A DNA stretch of 42,860 nt, from the NCBI GenBank assembly GCA_003142095.1, contig PLON01000047.1:18458-61317 (forward strand), in the 5' to 3' direction. The DNA is from Acidimicrobiaceae bacterium. Its GTDB lineage: Bacteria > Actinomycetota > Acidimicrobiia > Acidimicrobiales > RAAP-2. Position 1 is the first letter of the stretch. Each line of letters starts with the position of its first letter. Below the pieces are notes generated by a model. It made no database searches. It saw nothing but the letters and a program-made list of their open reading frames with translations, and was not told where the DNA came from. Made by a program: the position numbers and the translations under genes. Below, piece after piece: positions 40,128-42,860 of this stretch.

Positions 40128-40966
40128 CCACGACGCCAGAATCGGAGGACAGAAAGTCTTCGCGAGCCAGGGATGCCGCGGCATCGACCGACTCTGGACC
40201 GGAGCCACACCGAGACGACCGGCGAAGTCACGATATTGAGCGGCGCCTAGAAGAGATAGTGGGCACGATCCAAGAGTTCGCAGTTCTTCGATTCCAAGCT
40301 CGCGCGCAGGTCAGCCCCCTCGGAGATATCGTCGACGCGGTCGCCGCGGGTGTCAACTTCCTCGGTGAAGAGCTTGAAGCTTCGTACGGAGAGATCGAGC
40401 GCAAGATCGCGGACCGGACTGCTGAACTTGAGGTCATTACCCACGAACTTACGCGCCGAACACTCCACGACGAACTGACCGGCCTGCCAAACCGCACGTT
40501 GTTCTGGGACCGCCTTTCCCATCGAATGAGTCTGGCCAACCGCCGTCATTCGAGATACGCGGTCATCTTTGTGGACCTCGACAAGTTCAAAGAGATCAAC
40601 GACACCTTGGGTCACCGCGTTGGCGATCAACTGCTCGTCGATGTGGCAACGCGTATCCGCGGCGTACTACGGGGAGGTGACAGCGCGGCCCGCATGGGCG
40701 GAGATGAATTCCTGATTCTTCTTGATGACGTAGGGTCCCCAGAGGCAGCAATGATTGTCGCAAACCGGCTCAACGCGGCCCTTCGGGAACCGTATGAGTT
40801 GGGGGCTGGCCAGCGAATTGTGACGGCCAATATGGGAGTCGTCGTAAGTTCCGACGAGTTTGAAGACGCAGACGCAGTAATCGCGGCGGCGGATACCGCA
40901 ATGTACGAAGCGAAGCAACGCGGCCGAGGGCATTGCGTGCTCTACAGGGGGATTCGTCAAACTTAG
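40124..40966 (+). CDS. Diguanylate cyclase (GGDEF)
   Basis: A 280-aa soluble diguanylate cyclase that makes c-di-GMP. The active site is RMGGDEFLILL, and an RxxD inhibitory I-site (RGGD) lies five residues before it. HDELTGLPNRTLFWDRL marks the start of the domain and FVDLDKFKEINDTLGH the metal-binding acid. The N-terminal 100 residues contain a helical, coiled-coil-like region (VNFLGEELEASYGEIERKIAD) but no membrane segment or known sensor. The coupled STAS-like protein may supply the input. It is convergent with the secreted-protein gene, with an 18-nt gap. Confidence 0.93.
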   Translation: MTTTPESEDRKSSRARDAAASTDSGPEPHRDDRRSHDIERRLEEIVGTIQEFAVLRFQARAQVSPLGDIVDAVAAGVNFLGEELEASYGEIERKIADRTAELEVITHELTRRTLHDELTGLPNRTLFWDRLSHRMSLANRRHSRYAVIFVDLDKFKEINDTLGHRVGDQLLVDVATRIRGVLRGGDSAARMGGDEFLILLDDVGSPEAAMIVANRLNAALREPYELGAGQRIVTANMGVVVSSDEFEDADAVIAAADTAMYEAKQRGRGHCVLYRGIRQT

Positions 40967-40984
40967 ACACCACTTCTCCGCCGA

Positions 40985-42860
40985 TTACGAACTAGCCTCC
41001 CACGTGTCGGTAAATGAAGTCCCGCCCCCACTGAGAGCTCCCACCGACATCATCGTGACTCCGGAGCTGTCGGTGCAGTCCACCGCCTCCACGGTTCCAG
41101 AGATGATGCTTCCGCCGGTTCCAGTTGTACTAGAAGTCACCGATGCATTAGTAAATGTCACTGCGCCAAAGTTAGCGAGCGCGTCCTCTGTACAACTGCC
41201 ACTGCACGAGGATGGGCTTTCAACAATAACCTCAGCCGTCGCCGCCGACGCCGCCGAATCCGTAATAACCGTAGAGGACGTCCATCCGGCCGTGTGGTCT
41301 ATGACCTCTAGTGTCCACACGTCACCAGACAACTGCACTGACCCCGTCATTGAGTCACCAGGACGCACGGGGTACGTACCGGGAGAAAGCGTATACAGGA
41401 AGTTGTTATTAACACTGTCGTCGCCGTACATTTCGTACCACGCGCTGTACTCTGGAGTCGCTCCCGCACAGCTGGTCTCAGTACCATCTTGTTCCACGGT
41501 AGCGCTCCCCCAGCCGTCAATACCCACCCACTGCACTGCCACTGGATTGCCTGTCCCCGAGCACGTTACTGTGGGCACTACCCACTTCGCACTGACCGCG
41601 CTGAAGGTCCCGCCCGTGTCGACGTAGCCCGACCAGTTGCCCGAGGTAGTAAGGAACGTGAGTTGCGCGGCTGCGCTAGTGGCGGTTCCGCCCGCGTTCG
41701 TAAATACCGCTTCATACTCGTACCCACTGTCAAACTCGGTAGAAGTTACGCCGTACGAACTCGATGTGGCTCCGTTAATAGCCGACCACGAACCGCCATC
41801 ATTAGAAGAAACACTCCACTGCACGCTTGGGCTAGGACTACCTGATGCGCTCGCAGTAAAGGTAGCTGTAGTTCCAGACAATACGACCTGGCTTGTTGGA
41901 GACAACGTAACTACCGGTGCTGATGTCGCGCTCCACTGCGCGTACAAAGTGATGTTCGAGCCAAACCCATACGTTGCGCCATTTGAGTAACTAGTCCCAG
42001 ATCCATTCGCCGCGCTATTCCAGTTCACGAAGCTGTAGCCACTACGAGTAAATGCGTTAGTGCTTAAGTTCTCTGATGTGCTAGATGTCTCAGCGGCCAT
42101 TGACCCCGTGCCGCCATTGGCGCTAAAGGTCACGCTGTAACTAGCGGTCCACTGCGCGTAGAGCGTTGCGTTAGAGCTAAAGGCGTAGCTGGCCCCGCCA
42201 GCGTACGCCGTTCCGCCGCCATTCGCCTGCGTGGTCCAGCCCGAGAACGTGTAGCCGGTGCGTGCAAACGTGTTTGTACTAAGCGCCTCTGGCGAGGTTG
42301 AGGACTCACCGGGCATTGACCCAGTACCTCCATTAGAACTAAAAGTCACCGTGTAGACATCTGCTGTCCACTGCGCGTAAAGAGTTACAGAAGAGTTAAA
42401 GCCGTAACTCGCCCCGTCTGCGTACAACGTGCCATTACCATTCGCCTGCGTGTTCCAGCCCGAGAACGTGTAACCGCTGTAACTAAACGTGTTGACGCTG
42501 AGTGCCTCTGACGCGCTCGAAGACTCATTGGACATTGATCCCGTACCACCGTTAGCGTTAAAAGTTACCGTGTAGACATTTATTGCCCACTGCGCGTAAA
42601 GGGTCACCGAAACGCCAAACCCGTAACTGGCCCCACCAGCGTAAGCCGTACCGCTGCCGTTGGCCGCCGTGTTCCAACCCGAGAACGTGTAACCAGTGCG
42701 CGTAAGAACGTTAGTAGTAAGCGCCGCCGCCGAGTTAGAAGTCTCGCTCGCCATCGAGCCACTAGATCCATTGGCATTGAAAGTTACGGTGTATGAGCTA
42801 GGAGGAGTACCGCCGCCGCCGCCGCCGCCACCACCACCTGTTGTCAGCCAGACAAAATGA
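40985..42860 (-). CDS. Secreted protein: four B-repeats, Ig-like domain, G1 peptidase (5' end outside window)
   Basis: The frame is open to the window edge, so the N-terminus is missing. In order it shows a nine-glycine linker, four InlB-type B-repeats of about 70 residues (each YTVTFNANGGTGSM, then GYTFSGWNTQANG and VTLYAQW) and an Ig-like segment (VVTLSPTSQVVLSGTTATF). A C-terminal G1/eqolisin-like peptidase domain follows: NWSGYVDTGGTFSAVSAKW, VQWVGIDGWGSATVEQDGT, then AEVIVESPS and LANFGAVTFTNASV. The catalytic Gln is probably in VEQDGT and the Glu in AEVIVE, by analogy with scytalidoglutamic peptidase. G1 peptidases work at acid pH. The protein should be exported and may act on the cell surface. 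Confidence 0.85.
   Translation of the reverse strand, partial: HFVWLTTGGGGGGGGGGTPPSSYTVTFNANGSSGSMASETSNSAAALTTNVLTRTGYTFSGWNTAANGSGTAYAGGASYGFGVSVTLYAQWAINVYTVTFNANGGTGSMSNESSSASEALSVNTFSYSGYTFSGWNTQANGNGTLYADGASYGFNSSVTLYAQWTADVYTVTFSSNGGTGSMPGESSTSPEALSTNTFARTGYTFSGWTTQANGGGTAYAGGASYAFSSNATLYAQWTASYSVTFSANGGTGSMAAETSSTSENLSTNAFTRSGYSFVNWNSAANGSGTSYSNGATYGFGSNITLYAQWSATSAPVVTLSPTSQVVLSGTTATFTASASGSPSPSVQWSVSSNDGGSWSAINGATSSSYGVTSTEFDSGYEYEAVFTNAGGTATSAAAQLTFLTTSGNWSGYVDTGGTFSAVSAKWVVPTVTCSGTGNPVAVQWVGIDGWGSATVEQDGTETSCAGATPEYSAWYEMYGDDSVNNNFLYTLSPGTYPVRPGDSMTGSVQLSGDVWTLEVIDHTAGWTSSTVITDSAASAATAEVIVESPSSCSGSCTEDALANFGAVTFTNASVTSSTTGTGGSIISGTVEAVDCTDSSGVTMMSVGALSGGGTSFTDTWEASS
42130..42760 (-). 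repeat. Tandem 200-nt coding repeats
   Basis: The four B-repeats are also visible as DNA repeats of roughly 200 nt, with blocks such as CGAGAACGTGTA recurring at each unit. Such repeats can change in number by slippage or recombination. A GCC/CCA trinucleotide run near 42812-42838 encodes the glycine linker and is also prone to length change. Confidence 0.7.

Overview
The window looks like chromosome from an actinobacterium. The protein families and codon use fit Acidimicrobiia best, but that rank is an inference. Support comes from G+C-rich genes, several genes with no Shine-Dalgarno but a TANNNT hexamer 6-7 nt before the start codon (the actinobacterial leaderless pattern), a hemolysin-III protein, an SDR-DUF2867 protein, a STAS-like/GGDEF pair, and a secreted G1 (eqolisin-type) glutamic peptidase of a kind common in acid-living organisms.

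Region 1 (1-10.8 kb) is a catabolic locus. A CUT2-type ABC importer (binding protein, double ATPase, permease) and a CitE-like lyase lie on the minus strand. Divergent from them runs an overlapping plus-strand operon: class III CoA-transferase, cyclase/metal hydrolase, MmgE/PrpD protein, dihydropyrimidinase-like amidohydrolase and a SnoaL-like protein. The set suggests uptake and breakdown of a small cyclic amide or hydroxy acid; the substrate is unknown. A decayed amidohydrolase-2 fragment follows.

Region 2 (11.2-19.4 kb) is mixed chromosome: HSL-type esterase, frameshifted LysR regulator, truncated phosphoribosyltransferase, site-2 protease with CBS domains, DHA2 drug exporter, hemolysin-III protein and SDR-DUF2867 protein.

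Region 3 (19.7-37.36 kb) is the most unusual part. An intact tRNA-Val(GAC) gene (37288-37361, minus) is followed, on its 3' side, by two elements in tandem. Copies of the tRNA 3' 44 nt lie at 19705 and 23919. Each element has a 152-nt arm on one side and a 407-nt arm on the other, of identical length in both elements and containing repeated GTTGCTGAC motifs. Neither carries a recognisable integrase. The outer element (about 4.2 kb) carries VapBC-like and HigBA-like toxin-antitoxin pairs, an orphan DUF433 antitoxin and a beta-propeller fragment. The inner one (about 13.4 kb) carries a 2,5-dihydroxypyridine-type degradation operon: HpaB-like monooxygenase, flavin reductase, SnoaL-like protein, NCS1 permease, NicD-like hydrolase, a second flavin-reductase-fold protein and a NicX-like ring-cleaving dioxygenase. 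It also holds a divergent amidase, a LacI regulator with two operators 220 bp apart, a FAD synthetase, a DUF433/DUF5615 pair and a broken arsenate reductase.

Region 4 (37.4-42.86 kb) returns to chromosome: aldo/keto reductase, DEDD exonuclease, small membrane protein, STAS-like/diguanylate cyclase pair, and a large secreted protein with B-repeats and a G1 peptidase domain that runs off the window.
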